DNA from: Gordionus sp. m RMFG-2023
Lineage: Eukaryota > Nematomorpha > Gordioida > Chordodea > Parachordodidae
NCBI RefSeq assembly: GCF_954871325.1
Contig: NC_088777.1
Span: 9,277,366-9,341,365, forward strand
Length of the DNA stretch: 64,000 bases
Direction: 5' to 3'
The translations under genes and the position numbers were made by a program. How positions within the stretch are numbered: the stretch's first letter is position 1; every line of letters begins with the position of its first letter. Below, piece after piece: positions 31,305-44,980 of this stretch. Below the pieces are notes generated by a model that was not told where the DNA came from, made no database searches, and saw only the letters and a list, made by a program, of their open reading frames with translations.

Positions 31305-34300
31305 TTTTTTATGCAATTGATTCATTATTTTTTTAAAAAAATGAGTCGATTTTTAAATGATATCGGATCGATCTCCCGATTTTTATCTAAAGTGACCAAT
31401 ATCTCTGCCGATTTGATATATCGGATAGCTCTAAATAGAAATTTTCATGAATTGTGGAACGGAATGGAAAAGCTGCCAAATTAATTCGAATATTAACTCT
31501 TCATATTATCATTTATATGAATGGTTAAATTACTCCCTTAATTCTAGCCCTCCCTGCTTTTCTGTCAATCACCATATCTATTCATTAGGGTTAAGCTACG
31601 TAAATCTTATACAACATCATTTCATTTTTTTTATTTTAGTGCCCTCATCTAAGTTTAACTCCAACATAGCTAATTCTTTTCAAATATAGCATGACGTACT
31701 TTTCTTTTTCTTAGCCTGAATTAGAGTGATCATCAACGTTTTAAGTGACTTACTTTTTCGCAAGTTGCTAACTTACCCAGCAAACATTAATTACTCTCAT
31801 TTTGGTTATAATTATAACCTTTATCTCTGCTTTTAACGCAGCCTCTTTAAAAATTTTAAAGAACTCGTCAAAGAGGCAAGTATGCATTAATTAGAACCTA
31901 CACACGCAGTTACTATAAATTCAATTAAGAGTATCATTCAGACTCTGAATTTAAAAGCATAGAAGCAATCTATAAAATATGCCAGAGAACAAAGACTTTT
32001 TGCAGATATTGGCGTAAAAAGAAAGAACATATATTTCAGATAAACTGTATTAAAATATTATTTTTTAAAAAATAATATGATCGATATGAATTTGTCAATC
32101 AAATAAAATGAAATACACATTTTACCTAAGATTCTATTTGAAGGAATAAAAAGTAACTGTTGAAAAAAAAAATTAAAATTATAAAGATAAAGATAATAGG
32201 GTAAAAAAAAATTCTTTCTTTCTTTCTTACTTAAACTCTATCTCAATTTATAATTTATGAAATTGATTTTTTTTTAAAATTGTATTACATGTCTTTTTAT
32301 ATTATTTAACAAAAAAATTCAAAATTTTTGATTAAATTTGAAAAATATAATTAAAATCAAACGTCCTTGATGTCCTTATATATTATTTTTTAAACCTAAA
32401 GATAAAAGAAATAAAGAATATGCAATTTTTGGACCATTTATATCAGACAAATTAACATTTTCATTAAAAAATTATTAATCAAATTTTTCTTTCTTTTTTG
32501 AAAATTAATAATTATATAATCAAACCGTTAAAGTGAAACCTGTGTGGTGATTTATGGTCAAATTAAGGAGATACCCATATAAAGTATAGTTACAATTAAA
32601 GAAATTTGTATTATTTAAGATAGTTTGACTGGAGTTAAACACGATCATATAAATGAATAATTTTTATTATTAGTAATACCAAAATTTACATGGTTAAATA
32701 ACTAAGATATGTTTTTTTTATCCATATCTAGATAAAAAAAAATATTCATATGTAAAGATTACCATCAAAAGCTAATTTGGTTCAAGGGTAAAGGGTTTGA
32801 CAACATTTATTTTTCATTTTAAATATTAAAAGTAAAATTCTAATTCAATATAAGATAAATATATAAAGGATCATGCAAAAAAAAATATATTAATTTATTG
32901 AAAAATCAAGTCAGTTTGGTTTTGGGAACTCTACCTCTCTTTTTTTGGCCAGCTAGTATTAGTTTAGCCAGAGCTTGGAAACGTTACCCTCGAAACTGAG
33001 ACAAATCTAGGAATGGAACTAGGACCAACAACTAGGTATGTGAACTCAAACCAGGGTTCCAAAAACAAGGACCGATTTATGGAAAACCCATAGAATCCGG
33101 GGTAACATAGACACTGGGCGGGTTCAGACCTCTTTTGAGAAATCGGGTCTGATGAGTTCCACTTATAAAAATTGCACGCTAAATTGGGTTTAAAGTTTCT
33201 GAACCATTATTTTGGTTCACCTGCCGAACACTCTTTTAAAATTTATAAAATCGAAACCAGAAGATATTATAAAATTTTTAAGGAACCAAAATTGTTTTAA
33301 AATTATTTGTGATTCATTTTTAACAAATGATTAATATTATCATTTTCATTATTGCATATTGCATATTTTAATTTATTTATAACTAGTGCTATAAAACATT
33401 TTTTTCAAAAGCGAACGCGTTTTGCGTTAATCGTTCATTGACAAAAATCGAACGTGTTCACGTTCGTTCAAAACTTTATTAATAAATATTTTTCAAAAAT
33501 TTTATTTAATATTTAATTTATACGATATATATTAGTCATGTCTAAAATTAAGAGTTAAAACCGAATAAAAAAATTATTTTATTTATTAAAAAAAATTTCT
33601 TATTAATTTTTAACATATAAAATCTTTTATATATCATATAAAAAATTAAATTATTTATAAAATATATAAATTTATATTACTTTAAATTGTGCACAACTAT
33701 TAAAATTTAAAACCTTAAAGATAATAGCAAAATTTCAAATAATCACACTAAAAATAAATTTTAAAAGATATTAATTATCCATTTATATAAAATATAATAT
33801 TTAACAATTTTTTACTTTATGAATCTATTCTATTATAAATCATAATAACTTTATAAGCCTATGAAATACAACAGTCTAAAAAAATTATTAACAGGATACT
33901 TATAGTTATAATATAATAATATTGCAATCAAGTATCTCTTTAAATTAGAACTTGAAGATTTTGAAACTCATTTGGTTAGGATAGAATTAGTTTATTGAAT
34001 ATATAATGTTACTGTAAAGTATTTATTACATTTGGGCCATGATAATCTTAATATAAAATATAATTAATAATATTCAAATTAATAAACTATACTATGAAAT
34101 AGTGGCTGGTTAAAAAAATTCAAATGTGATAATGGAAACAGCTGATTAAAAAATCACCCTTTTTTCTTAAAAAATTTGGACAAATATATTTTTAAAAAAA
34201 CGAACTTCCTTCACGAGAATACAACATTATTTATAACCTATTACACAATCCTTATACTAATCGATTTATTTCGATAAATCTCATTTTAAAAATGATGAAA

Positions 34301-34699
34301 AGGGATCGAAATGTTTTAATTTTACGATCGAAATTGCCAGCTTCACTAGCCCCCCCCCCCCCCCCCAGTAAAATTTATAATTGGAAAAAAAACAATTTCA
34401 AATAAATCTTGTTTTATTGAAAAAAACTGTGCAAAATTTTACCATCTCAAAGAGTTATACAATCTTATATAATACTCCTAATTATAAAAAATCATATATT
34501 TAGAAAAATAATCTTAACCTCTACCACCCCCTCCCCCAATTTTTCTCGTAGGACAAAAAGTATGAAACCGCTTATATTTTGAGAGCCTAGTTAATTTTAT
34601 GAATAACCCCAAAATATAACAGATTTCTTTGATATCTTTGAATATTTAAAAAAAACAATAATTGGTCACAATATTATTAAATTTTGAATAAAAAAAAAC
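31305..34699. other. Gene-poor AT-rich region with decayed short repeats
   Basis: No gene was recognised. 31345-31430 holds ATCGGAT/CCGAT words. 32930-33260 holds a GC-richer, decayed stretch with CCAGGGTTCC, GGAACC and GGGTT words. 33405-33480 contains GAACGCGTTTTGCGTTAATC and GAACGTGTTCACGTTCGTTC, typical of decayed short inverted-repeat elements. 34351-34366 is a poly-C run. Confidence 0.4.
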
Positions 34700-34845
34700 A
34701 AACAGTTGATTAAAATACATGGAAATTTTGATTATAGATGGCAGAAAGGTTTGAACATCTATTAACAAAGTCTCGAGGTCTGCATAATATTATTTTGGCT
34801 AAAAGCATAAATTAAAATGGAAGAATCTAGTTGTTTAACAACACT
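34700..34845 (+). mobile_element. AACGGCTC-family MITE, decayed copy
   Basis: Ends in TTGTTTAACAACACTA, the right terminus of the family defined at 44981-45194. The interior shares the TAGATGGCAGAAAGGTTTGA and GTCTCGAGG segment with copies at 52020-52345 and 57678-57805. Confidence 0.5.
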
Positions 34846-35270
34846 AGTTAATAAGTTAGAATCCTCACACCCCTCCATATGGTCTTGATGTAGTTAATAA
34901 AAAAAATGAACAGGTTTGATGGGAAATAAACAAATTCCCTAAGAAATTTAGAAGCAATGACTCTTACTAAAATCGTAAACGTAGATTTTTTGAATGAAAA
35001 TTTTATTGATTCAAAATTGAAATTTAAGAAATATTTTAAAATAAAATTTTCACTTAATTTTTTTTATGGCTATAATTAAATTATATTATCCAAAAATAAT
35101 ATTATATATATATAACATTCTTTTTCCCATTTTTTTTTTTCAAAAAAAAATTAATTATTACTAGGGATAATTTTAAAAATTTACTAATTTTTACCGTGGT
35201 TATAATTAAATGACCCCAATATATTATCAAGATGTGTTGAATTGTATATTGTAAAAATATCGATTTTCTA
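34846..35270. other. AT-rich spacer, no gene seen
   Basis: Only A/T-rich low-complexity DNA leading into the polypurine block. Confidence 0.5.
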
Positions 35271-35677
35271 AGAAGAAAAAAAGAAAGAAAAGGAAAAAAG
35301 AAAATAAAATAAAATAAAAGAAAAGAAAAGAAAAAGAAAAAGAAAAAGAAAGAAAAGAAAGAAAGAAAGAAAAGAAAAGAAAAGAAAAGAAAGAAAAGAA
35401 AAGAAAAGAAAAGAAAAGAAAAGAAAAGAAAAGAAAAGAAAAGAAAGAAAGAAAAGAAAAGAAAGAAAGAAAGAAAAGAAAAGAAAAGAAAAGAAAAGAA
35501 AAGAAAAGAAAAGAAAAGAAAAGAAAGAAAAGAAAAGAAAAGAAAAGAAAAGAAAAGAAAGAAAAGAAAAGAAAAGAAAAGAAAAGAAAGAAAAGAAAGA
35601 AAAGAAAAGAAAAGAAAAGAAAAGAAAAGAAAAGAAAAGAAAGAAAAGAAAAGAAAAGAAAAGAAAAGAATAAGAAA
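35271..35677. repeat. ~400-bp (GAAAA)n/(GAAA)n polypurine microsatellite
   Basis: An almost pure purine run on the plus strand made of AAAAG units with interspersed AAAG units. The 152-residue Phe/Ser/Leu frame on the minus strand is a by-product of this repeat and not a gene. Confidence 0.97.
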
Positions 35678-37189
35678 ATATACATATAAAGATAAAAATA
35701 TTTAATAACAGTATTTTATTTGGTTTGAACCAGTTATTCTGTTGGCATTTATTATAAAAAGAATTGCCAATTTATTTTATTATTTCTCCCAAAAAAGACT
35801 GTAGAAATATAAAAATTTTGATTTAAAAAAAATGATATATCGTTTTTATAATACTAAAGGTGAGTAAAGTATATAATATTATCATTCATTACATTACAAA
35901 TTAGGGAAAGTTTTTTTTTATTCTTATAAATTATTAAACCTAATTGCCAAGAAATGTCTATGACTTACTTAATTGTCTCTAATAACTTGAATTTCTAAAA
36001 TAAATTCAACTGTTCTGAGGGTTTTTAATTTTTCCTATTTGTTATAACTCATGTTCAACTAAAATCATGGGTCAAAAATTGTAGTATGCGACGCACTCTT
36101 TATAAGGAATGTGGTAATAAACTTGATTTAAAATTCATAGCATTACATTTATGAACATAAGCGGACAAGAATTTATAGCACGCTATTTAAAAATGGCTGC
36201 TTTACAATAATAGGTGTATTTTTAAGTCATGGCTAAGATATAGTTAGATCATGCTGAGTTGGAAATCTTTAATTTAATTTTAGTGTTATATTTGCAAGAT
36301 TTAAAAAAAATATATATTTAAAAACAATCAATGGCGTAAAGTGGTTGTTGAAAGCCTCTCCATGGAATTGCAATCTTCTCCATGGAAAATATGATTAGGT
36401 AAAATTTTATGTGTTTCATAAGACTTTTTATATTGATGTCTAAAAATAAAATTGCACTAATTTCTTTAAAATTTATAAAACCCCTTCCGTAATTTTTAAC
36501 TTCTATTCCTACTAAAATAATCATGTCAGAAATTTATTCTTCTATTTAAAAAGTACGTAAGATGCTATAATTTAATTTATATGGAATCGGCGTTTGACCT
36601 TTTATATTTCCAAGTGTATTCTCATAGTATTAGTATTATCTAACTAAATAACGGCGCTATCTTAGAGCGCTCCAAGAGTAAAGAATCATCTGGTTAATTA
36701 ATTCATTGTTGATATCCCATTGTCCAAAGATACTACAAGTCTATTTGACTACTTTTATGATATTGCTATTAAATATAAAAGTATCAAAGTTACAGCCAGA
36801 GATATCGAGTTTAGTATTTTAAAATACTCTAAAAAGTAATAATGAAAATAAATTTTTTTTATTATAATTGCTATAGTATTTTTATATTTTTAGTATCTTA
36901 AATCTTGATACCAATTTTAGAATTTTTTTTTATTCTGCTAATAGTTTTTCTATTTATAAGGATTGTGAATTATTAAACTAGAGTGTATACCAGTTAAGCC
37001 TTACATATTGGTCTAAACTTTAGAATTAATGCTAATAAAAGTTTGACAAACTTTATAAATTAAAATTTAAAACTAAGCCCATTGATAAAATTTTCAAGAT
37101 ATATGGCTTCAATTGCATTTTAATTGTACGGCTGGCCAAAATTTTATAGTATATTCCTCTGTTCCATAATGTATTGATTAAAGTACATA
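35678..37189. other. AT-rich region, no gene seen
   Basis: Only short chance frames; no recognised exon or repeat family. Confidence 0.4.
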
Positions 37190-37430
37190 TGGAAACTAAG
37201 GATGTACTAAATATTGGGATAAATTTTGGAATTTGCTTCCAATTGACATATTTTGACAGGATAAATAAAAATAATCATGGAAATGGATATAGAAAAATCT
37301 GATTCCTGAAATTCTTAGGTAAAAGTGAAATATTCGTGCAGTACAACGAGCTTTAAAGCGACGAAAGGTAGGATTAATATTCCGAACACAAGACCCCTGA
37401 TCTAAATCCAATAGATTATCAAATGTAAAA
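37190..37430 (+). pseudogene. Possible Tc1/mariner transposase scrap
   Basis: The plus strand near 37389-37425 reads EHKTPDLNPIDYQM, resembling the PDLNPIE block carrying the third catalytic acid of Tc1/mariner transposases (here I-D instead of I-E). Upstream sequence is decayed. One short motif only. Confidence 0.3.
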
Positions 37431-39359
37431 CTAATTAAAGACTTTAGTACCTTTTAGATATTTAGCCAAACTTTATAAAGTATGGCCATTATATTTGCAA
37501 GAAAAAATCAATTTACCTTTCTATCAGTGGAAGATGAGATTTTTAGGTATATAAAAGGACCGATTCAACATATATATTTAGTTCATTATATTTATAAATT
37601 TTAATTATTCCATAAATATATTTTTTTACTCGATATTGGTTTCTTTATTAGAATAAGCAGATTAATATAAAAATAGAATATAGGAAAAAGGATAAGGGAT
37701 TTTAAAAAGAGGATATCTAAAAATAAAGATTTAAAAAAGGCGGACATCCAGCTAAGTCCAACATAATGGGAACTCATCTAACCCTTTTTTGAAAAAAATA
37801 AACATTGAGGGTCTTGAGTTATTTTTTGCCAAATTTGAACATTTTTTATCTTAATTTTCTTTTAAAAAAACGACTCCAATAAAGTTTTAATAATTTTGAT
37901 ATGTAAAAAAAGAAAGCTATAAAACTATCGAGGATATATTAAATAATCAGAGCCTTGTGGGTGCGAAATTTTTGAATTATGTTCCTCCTCCCATTGAAAT
38001 TCCCCTTTTCCATTCTCAGCGAAAAAAAATAACAAATTATATTTAAAAATTAATTTTAAATTGGTCATTTATGGTTTTCACAATAATTTATTAAATTAAT
38101 TCACTTTATGCTGGATATTCCTTATCTATAATTGATAATCCTAAGGTAATTTAAAACCACTATGGGGTGTAGAATAAATATTAGCGAATATTATTAAAAG
38201 TAAGATAACTCGCCCAAAATCCTACCCCAAAAGTTTGGTAAGAATGAAGGAAGAAGTTTCATAATTTCCCCCTTGGTAAAATCTTGGTTACACCTATGTA
38301 GTCTACTATTAGTCTTAATAGTAGTGAGAAGTGGAGCAGACGGGATCAGACAAAAATGGGGAAATTTAACTGGGCTCAAAATTTCTGCCTCTGCAGCTGC
38401 TAAATATATATAAATTCTCTTTAAAAAAATTTACCTCCCCACTCTCAAGGCTACCCCTTTTAAAAAACAATTTCGTGTTTATTTAATTAAAAAAAATACA
38501 TATATTATTAACTATTTTTACTGCAAAAATTAAGAATATATTATGAATTTGTTCCGAAACGATTTTAGATCTTGAAAAAGGAAATAATATGCCGATTAAA
38601 CGTAATTTTATATTTATTAGATAAGGCATTATATTATTAAATTTTAAAATGTTAGTTTTAAAAATATAATTTTGTCTAAATTTTCTACCTTTTTTAAGGT
38701 TATTTTTTATATTTATATTTATGTATTTTTTTTTCCAATAAATAAAAATAACGATTTTCTAAGTAAAACTTCCAGCTGATTAAATAATTTCATTACACTC
38801 TAAAAAAAATTTTGATTTCACAGGTATATTAATAGAAAAATATTTATTTTATATATAGATCAATGCCATATTTAATTAAGTAGAGAACGGCGGGGGAGGG
38901 GGGTTAAGAATAATCAATCATTAATGGGTTAGTTAAATCTTAGTTTTAAATATTTATTTTTAAATGGATGGACACTATAATAGATAATATAATAAGTTAT
39001 TTAGTCATGAGATATATTTTAAAATAAATATTAATTTCTGAAATATTGAAATTGGTTCCAAATATCTTATCCAATTTTTATCATGTATAGTATTTTTATT
39101 TATCACAAAATATGTCAACAAAAAATTTAAATACGAAATAAAATTCCAAATTAAATAATATAAAGGTGAAATTTAGTGTAAAATAATAAGAATAGGAAGA
39201 AAAAGTGAATCTAGCGAAGGTCTTGTGGAGAGAAGGCTGCCATTAAAACTTTGAAAATTTGCTTTAAGGATATAATGAAGCTTGAGCCCATGCTGTTTCA
39301 TTGAAATTTGAATTCAAAATATTTTTGGTTAGTATTCTTTTTTCATAAATACTGAGAGG
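37431..39359. other. AT-rich region, no gene seen
   Basis: No recognised coding or repeat feature apart from A/T runs and a GC-rich patch at 38880-38905 (GGCGGGGGAGGGGGG). Confidence 0.4.
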
Positions 39360-40075
39360 GATAGGATATATAAAGATAGGCACTGAGCCCAGAACATAAT
39401 GTATAATATATTAAACAAGAAGGAAGAATAATTTATGCGAGAGTAGCAAATCAAGAAGGTCACCAAACCTAAGAAGGATATCAAGAGTAGAATGGAGGAA
39501 GGCATTGATTGCCATTATTCCGCCTACTGGGGAAGATGTGTTAGCTTCTCCTTGGAGGTAATTTTGAAATTGTGTGGATTTTGATCGGAGGAGTTTACCT
39601 GCACAAATTCTGATTTTTTGGGGTTGAGAGACCAACAGCGCATCTCATTTCCTTGATAATATGTACAGCCTTATAATTTTCCAATTGTTGTCCACTAATG
39701 ATTCTGTCATTAATATAACAAACGTGGAGTGAAAGTGAGCATTCTGAATTAATGGTTAGAATTATATTATTGATTGAACAATATAAAAGGGATCCTGATC
39801 ACCTCGTTGTTGACCTCGACTGAGAGTATTTTTTGAGAGTTGAATTACAAATTTGATAGAAATTGGTAGCAAGAATAGATAAATTTGGTGTAGCATGGGA
39901 ATGATGAGCTCGCTGAATGCAAGAATGAGTTGCGGGATGTACGCATTAACAAAATCAATTTTGATAAGTGTTTCATTTGTGGGATTTTAGGTTTCTGTAA
40001 GACTATAAGTCTGGCTCCAAAAAGAATGGGGAGACAAAGCTGGAAACATTACCATATAAGATTCTGTTACACAAG
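39360..40075 (-). pseudogene. LINE copy 2, decayed reverse transcriptase fragment
   Basis: Read on the minus strand: ILFGARLIVLQKP, NETLIKIDFVNAY, SRGQQRGDQDPFYIVQSII, CYINDRIISGQQLENYK and SSPVGGIMAINAFLHSTLDI align in order with LLFGAKLIALEKP, DEILVKIDFSNAF, SSEGIQQGDPLGSILF, WYIDDGMFCGSPHE and LGSPVGGLQSINHFFSNA of the copy at 46817-49276. The catalytic DD is changed to ND, there are internal deletions (for example after QKP) and several frame changes. Codon usage has drifted toward A+T. An old relative of the same family. Confidence 0.85.
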
Positions 40076-40124
40076 TTTTTTAACAAAATAAACGATTTAT
40101 ATATGTCAGATGCAATATGTTTTT

Positions 40125-40337
40125 CCAGGCAATGTGTTATTATTTCAACTTTGAATCATTTTTAAGCCACTTTTTTAAATTTAAAAATGGGATTTTACCA
40201 GAAATCAAATTTTTCTTACAATTTATAAGATAGACGTATAAACATGCTGAAACAGATTTCCTCTAAAATCATATTTTTAAATTTTAAAAAAGCACTTCAA
40301 AAATTAATTTAAAGTTGAAAAAATGACACATTGCTGG
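40125..40337. mobile_element. MITE with ~70-bp terminal inverted repeats (CAGGCAATGTG family)
   Basis: The left end CCAGGCAATGTGTTATTATT and right end ATGACACATTGCTGG are complementary. The matching continues inward through TTTCAACTTT, CACTTTTTTAAATTTAAAAA and their complements. 213 bp with no coding capacity. The CAG-type end is reminiscent of hAT elements; no clear target duplication seen. Confidence 0.65.
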
Positions 40338-43300
40338 AATAATATATCAATTAAAACTACGTTTTCCATAAGGCTAGTAGAATTATCTAATTAAAATTCG
40401 ACTAATAATTATTAACAGTATAACTTAAAACTACTATACCTTCTTTAAAGAAATTTTCCCTCTGAGGTATGTAAACATCCTACTAAAGCAACTATATCCA
40501 GAGCACGTAGTACTCTTAAGTTTTTTTATCGGGATGGGTAAATAAAAAACTAAAATACTAGAGTAATCTAAAATGTGCGCTAAGACCTCCTTTCGTAATA
40601 ATTGGTTTAATTGTATTTGTAACATAATTTATCTCCAAAACCTCTAATTTATTATTATCATAAGCACCAAGCTCTTTACAAGCCGTTACTTTTGGCCGTC
40701 TAACTCGTATAAATTTGTTTTATATTAATTGATACTTGAGCCGTATAATCTTACGATGGACTTACTTTGGGCCAGGTTGGTAGTATTAAGCTAAATTTAA
40801 GCTATTATTTTCCATAACATTTATTTGAGATTTGTTGAGGGGAGGGGAGGGGGGCTATAAAGAATCCGAAATTTTAGCATATTTTACAAGGGTATATCAA
40901 GGTTGAGCAAATCCCTTTATGTGGATGGTCACATTTAAAATATCTATTTTTTATAAAATATTTTCCATTTAAGTTATCATCATAATAATAGATGTTTCTG
41001 TTAAGGCTTTGATTGTTGTACAAATTTCAACTTTAATCTTTTTAAACTGCTTAAATTTATTAATTCCTACTTGAACTACTCGCTTCAACCTAGTATTTTT
41101 CCAGGGCCAGGACAAAGCGCATCATCTTAATATTTATGAGCATTTTCTGCGTAATTGGTTAGGAGGTAGTTGTCCAAAGCTAGTATATTAATCTCATAGC
41201 CACGATGATAGCTTCCTCAAAATTTAAACTCCAGTCATAATTTTAATCCGTTAGCGTAACTGGAGAGCATCTGAATCTAGTAATTTTTCTTTAGCTTACT
41301 AACGTTTCCGTGTCTTTGATTATATTCTCTTTTTTTTTATCAGCCACATTCTCTTACCATTATAAATAAATAATATTTTACGTGTTCGTTATTGTTTACA
41401 ATTCCATACATTCAATATATTTTGGTTTAACATGGCATTAGGAACTTTATATAATTTTTAAAAATGAAAATTTGAAATTAAAAATGATAAAAAAATTTTG
41501 AAACACAAAATATTTAATAGCGAATATAATATTGTTAAAAAAATATTATAGAATTAAACATTATATGATGATTTAAAAAATTAATCAAAATATAGTTCAT
41601 AAATGAAAATGTAATTTTTTTTCAAATACTCCAATTTTTCAATTATTTGTTCTTTATTGAGAATTAATTCTCGATGTATATTAAGTTATTCCATTCAATC
41701 GGTTTCAAGATATCTTACTTTTGAGATAGGATTTTCCGTAATGCAGAAAAGGTATACTTTCATTTGTGTTTGTATGAATAGGTATTGTTGCCAAAATATA
41801 CGATTCATATATTTGGAAAAAACTTCAAAATATATTTTAAAATATGCAATGTTATGTTGTGTTTCTTGGAAAATTATTTACTAAAATTAATCTTTCATAC
41901 CAAGATTTAAATTTCGAAATAAATTGCCTGTAGATGCATTTATATCCTCTTATTAAAATTTAGCTAAATATTTGATTTTTTCATGTCAAGATTTAATATA
42001 TTCTCAGATGGCTTTTTTGGCAAGTATTTTGCAAATTAGATAAAACCGTTTGATCAATCACATTCATTCCTTTAGTCAAAAATATATTCTAAAGTAGAAA
42101 ACGGTTATCTCATAGTATTCTCAATTAATCCACAGAGATTTTTTAGGTACAAGTCGAAACTTATCTCAAAATCACATAATTTTGCTTTCCCCTCAATGAT
42201 CATATTAATCTAGTAATTGGCCAATTCGATATTAACTTTTAATTTTCCAAGTTGTCATATATAATCATATTCAAGATTCTCATAACCTCAGAATCCATAT
42301 AATTTTTTTTTGAAAAAATTGCACAAAATTGTTGTATAATAAAATTATTTATTAATACATTCCAATGCAAGCAAAAAAAAACTGACATCTTGAATCTAGT
42401 GTAGCACCCTCAGATGAAATATTTAAGTCAGGCCATTCTGATATTTTTCCAAGGGCACTTCTTGATCAAAACATGCTTACATCTTGATAACGAAGGCTAC
42501 AACTTGTTGGATAAGCTTGTTGCGTCTTTTTCTTCTTATAGACAAGAAGTTTCAGAAATAATTTTATTCATAAAATTCCGCTTCTTTATCTGATTCATCT
42601 AGAAATGTTGCCTATTCATAGCAATAAGTAGATATAAATAAAAGAGAATTTATTTGGTTAATATATCTTATATACATCAATGTTTAGGGTTTAAAAAGAA
42701 GTAATTATACTTTAAATTTTCGTGGGATAAAATATTGATACACAAGGAAGAAATATATAAATTTTACTCCGTGCTAAAATTAAAAATAGAATATAACCTA
42801 TATGAAATAGAATAATTTTGCAATTCACAATTAATGAAAATTTAATCTGCTACTTTTTTGGGCACATACTCTATGTGATAGTTATAATATTCAAAATTTT
42901 GTAAATATAGTCTTATCGGCATTTATATGAAGGAGAAAAAATTGGACGCAACATACCTGAGTTTTATCTTCTGAATATCAATTATTTATGACATAATCAT
43001 TCGTATTTTTTTTGGTCTGGTTGGGGTTTAAATCCCAAACCACCTATGACACCGTTGAATACGATTCTAAAAAAATCAGATATTTCGTAAATATTAAAAA
43101 TTTGTTAAAAATCTGGGACACAGAAAAATAGTCGTAAATTTGATAAACCTCTTCGAAATTTATACTTATATATATATACTTTTTTTATTGTTTGTTAAGA
43201 TGCATTAAACTGCTAGTTTCCATAAACTTCTGTAAAAAAAAAGGTGTATTACATTAGAAACTTTTTAGCACTTATCATAGAATCCTACATAAATTTGGCT

Positions 43301-43770
43301 AAATTTATTTATTACTTTGATTGTTTAATCGAAGGAGAAAGGGGAAAAAAATATAAATTTTAATTTCTCTATTATTTTTTTGCAACATTTTTATTATATA
43401 TATATAAATGTTTATTTTAGAAACATTGTTTATGTCATAGATTTTTCATTTTATTTAAGATGTCCTATCCTTCCCACGATAATATAATTATATTTAATTA
43501 GCTCTATGATAGAATTTAATCAATTTAAATCTCAGGATTTGACAATTAATAATGGCCTTTAAGAGTATTATTTTTTAAAAAAGAAGCAAACGGTTCTTAA
43601 AAAGTCGATAATTTTTTTTTAAAAAATAAACATTATCAATGTCACTAAGAGTTCTTTATTAATGATCAAAAATGCTTGCTTTAATAAAATATAAAAATAA
43701 TAATATTGATTTTTTTAATTTTAAAACGTTACCACGTCAAAACCTTACTCTTTCGTAAGCAATAACGTCT
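40338..43770. other. Gene-poor AT-rich region
   Basis: No exon or element recognised. Short chance frames only (for example 40434-40625 and 41657-41884). A G-run lies at 40836-40856. Confidence 0.4.
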
Positions 43771-44875
43771 TACCCCTCATTCACAGTTAACGCGTATTAG
43801 CGGCGGAGTATATAAAATATGCTTGTATTTTTGTATTCACGCCGCGAATTCGTGTTAACATTACAGAAATTACTATTCTTTTTTTTTTGCTGATACCGAT
43901 TTCGACATCATAATTTCGATATTATCAGTTATCGAGTTCGATATCTGTTACTTTATAAATTAAAATTAAAATAACAATCTTTTTTTTTTAAAAACTTCAA
44001 ATTCATCAATTTTAATATATTTTTATAAATAATAAATTTTAAGATAAAATTAAATATTATATTTCTTATTTATTTCCTTTTCTTCTTCTTTTTCTTTCCT
44101 TCTAATGTTGTAGATACAACGCTGAGCTAGCTATTCCTCTACGTAGTAATGCAAAATCGCAAATAACTCAATATTTTATCCAGAAAAATATTAAACAAGC
44201 CCAAACCTTTATGCTCATAGATGACACAAAGGTTTTAGTATCTATTAGTGAAATCTTGAGGCTTAAGCAAATTTCTATCACTAAAATATTGAGTTAACAG
44301 TTTTAAAATCGGCTCAAATGGAGCCATTTTACATCACTATTTGTACGCATATCATTTCGAAAAATTTTAACGTAGATTGGATTCTAATTCGAGTAAGGAA
44401 AATAGTTTACACCCCATAAACTTCTGATTTTTTTAAAAATTATTATTATGGTGAAGGACTTGGCTAATTTTAATTTAAAACTTTTATGCTTAGTAAGTAG
44501 TAAAGTTGAATGATTTGAAAATACTAATAATTTTTTTGAATTTTGAACAAGTCATTTTTTTTTAAATCATATAATCTTATTATGTTGAAACTATCTTGTT
44601 ATGTTAAAAATATTTGGAGGAAAAATGATTAGAATATTAATAGGAAAGACGATTCTATAACTGACATTTTTAATTCTTCATTAAAAATTTTTTATGAACC
44701 ATTGCGTGATCAGAGCTTATGGCTTTCCAGCCTCCCCATAATTTTTTTTTTACTTTACATCAAACTGGATACTAGAATGAGATTAATATGAAAAATTTAT
44801 ATTATGAGAGCTATTATCATATTTTATATACATTTCCGCGAATTCACGTCAACTGTGAATGCAGGGTGTAACAGT
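43771..44875. mobile_element. TIR element (CCCTCATTCACAGTTAACGCG), hosting a nested MITE
   Basis: The left end ACCCCTCATTCACAGTTAAC with TATATAAAATATG is matched in inverse by CATATTTTATATAC and ACGTCAACTGTGAATGCAGG at 44818-44870. The first ~95 bases are themselves an imperfect palindrome (second half GCCGCGAATTCGTGTTAAC). A member of the AACGGCTC family sits inside (44107-44336). Superfamily unclear; TTAC/GTAA at the edges is only suggestive of a TTAA-type target. Confidence 0.5.
44107..44336 (-). mobile_element. AACGGCTC-family MITE nested in the TIR element
   Basis: Inverted relative to 44981-45194. It shares AACTCAATATTTTATCCAGA, AAACCTTTATGCTCATAGAT and TTGAGTTAACAGTTTTAAAA with that copy's complement and ends near ATTTTACATCACTA. 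Confidence 0.65.
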
Positions 44876-44980
44876 TCAATGTTATTTATCCGTCTATGTG
44901 GAAAACAAGAAGGATTGGAGAAAATAAAACCAGGCTTTTCCCGGAGAATTTCAAAAATATATATTTAAATTACTTTAGGA

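Noticed and set aside
35227-35685. 152-residue Phe/Ser/Leu-rich minus-strand frame that looks like a membrane protein
   Set aside because: It is the translation of the GAAAA microsatellite's complementary strand; no complexity, no start context, no homology.
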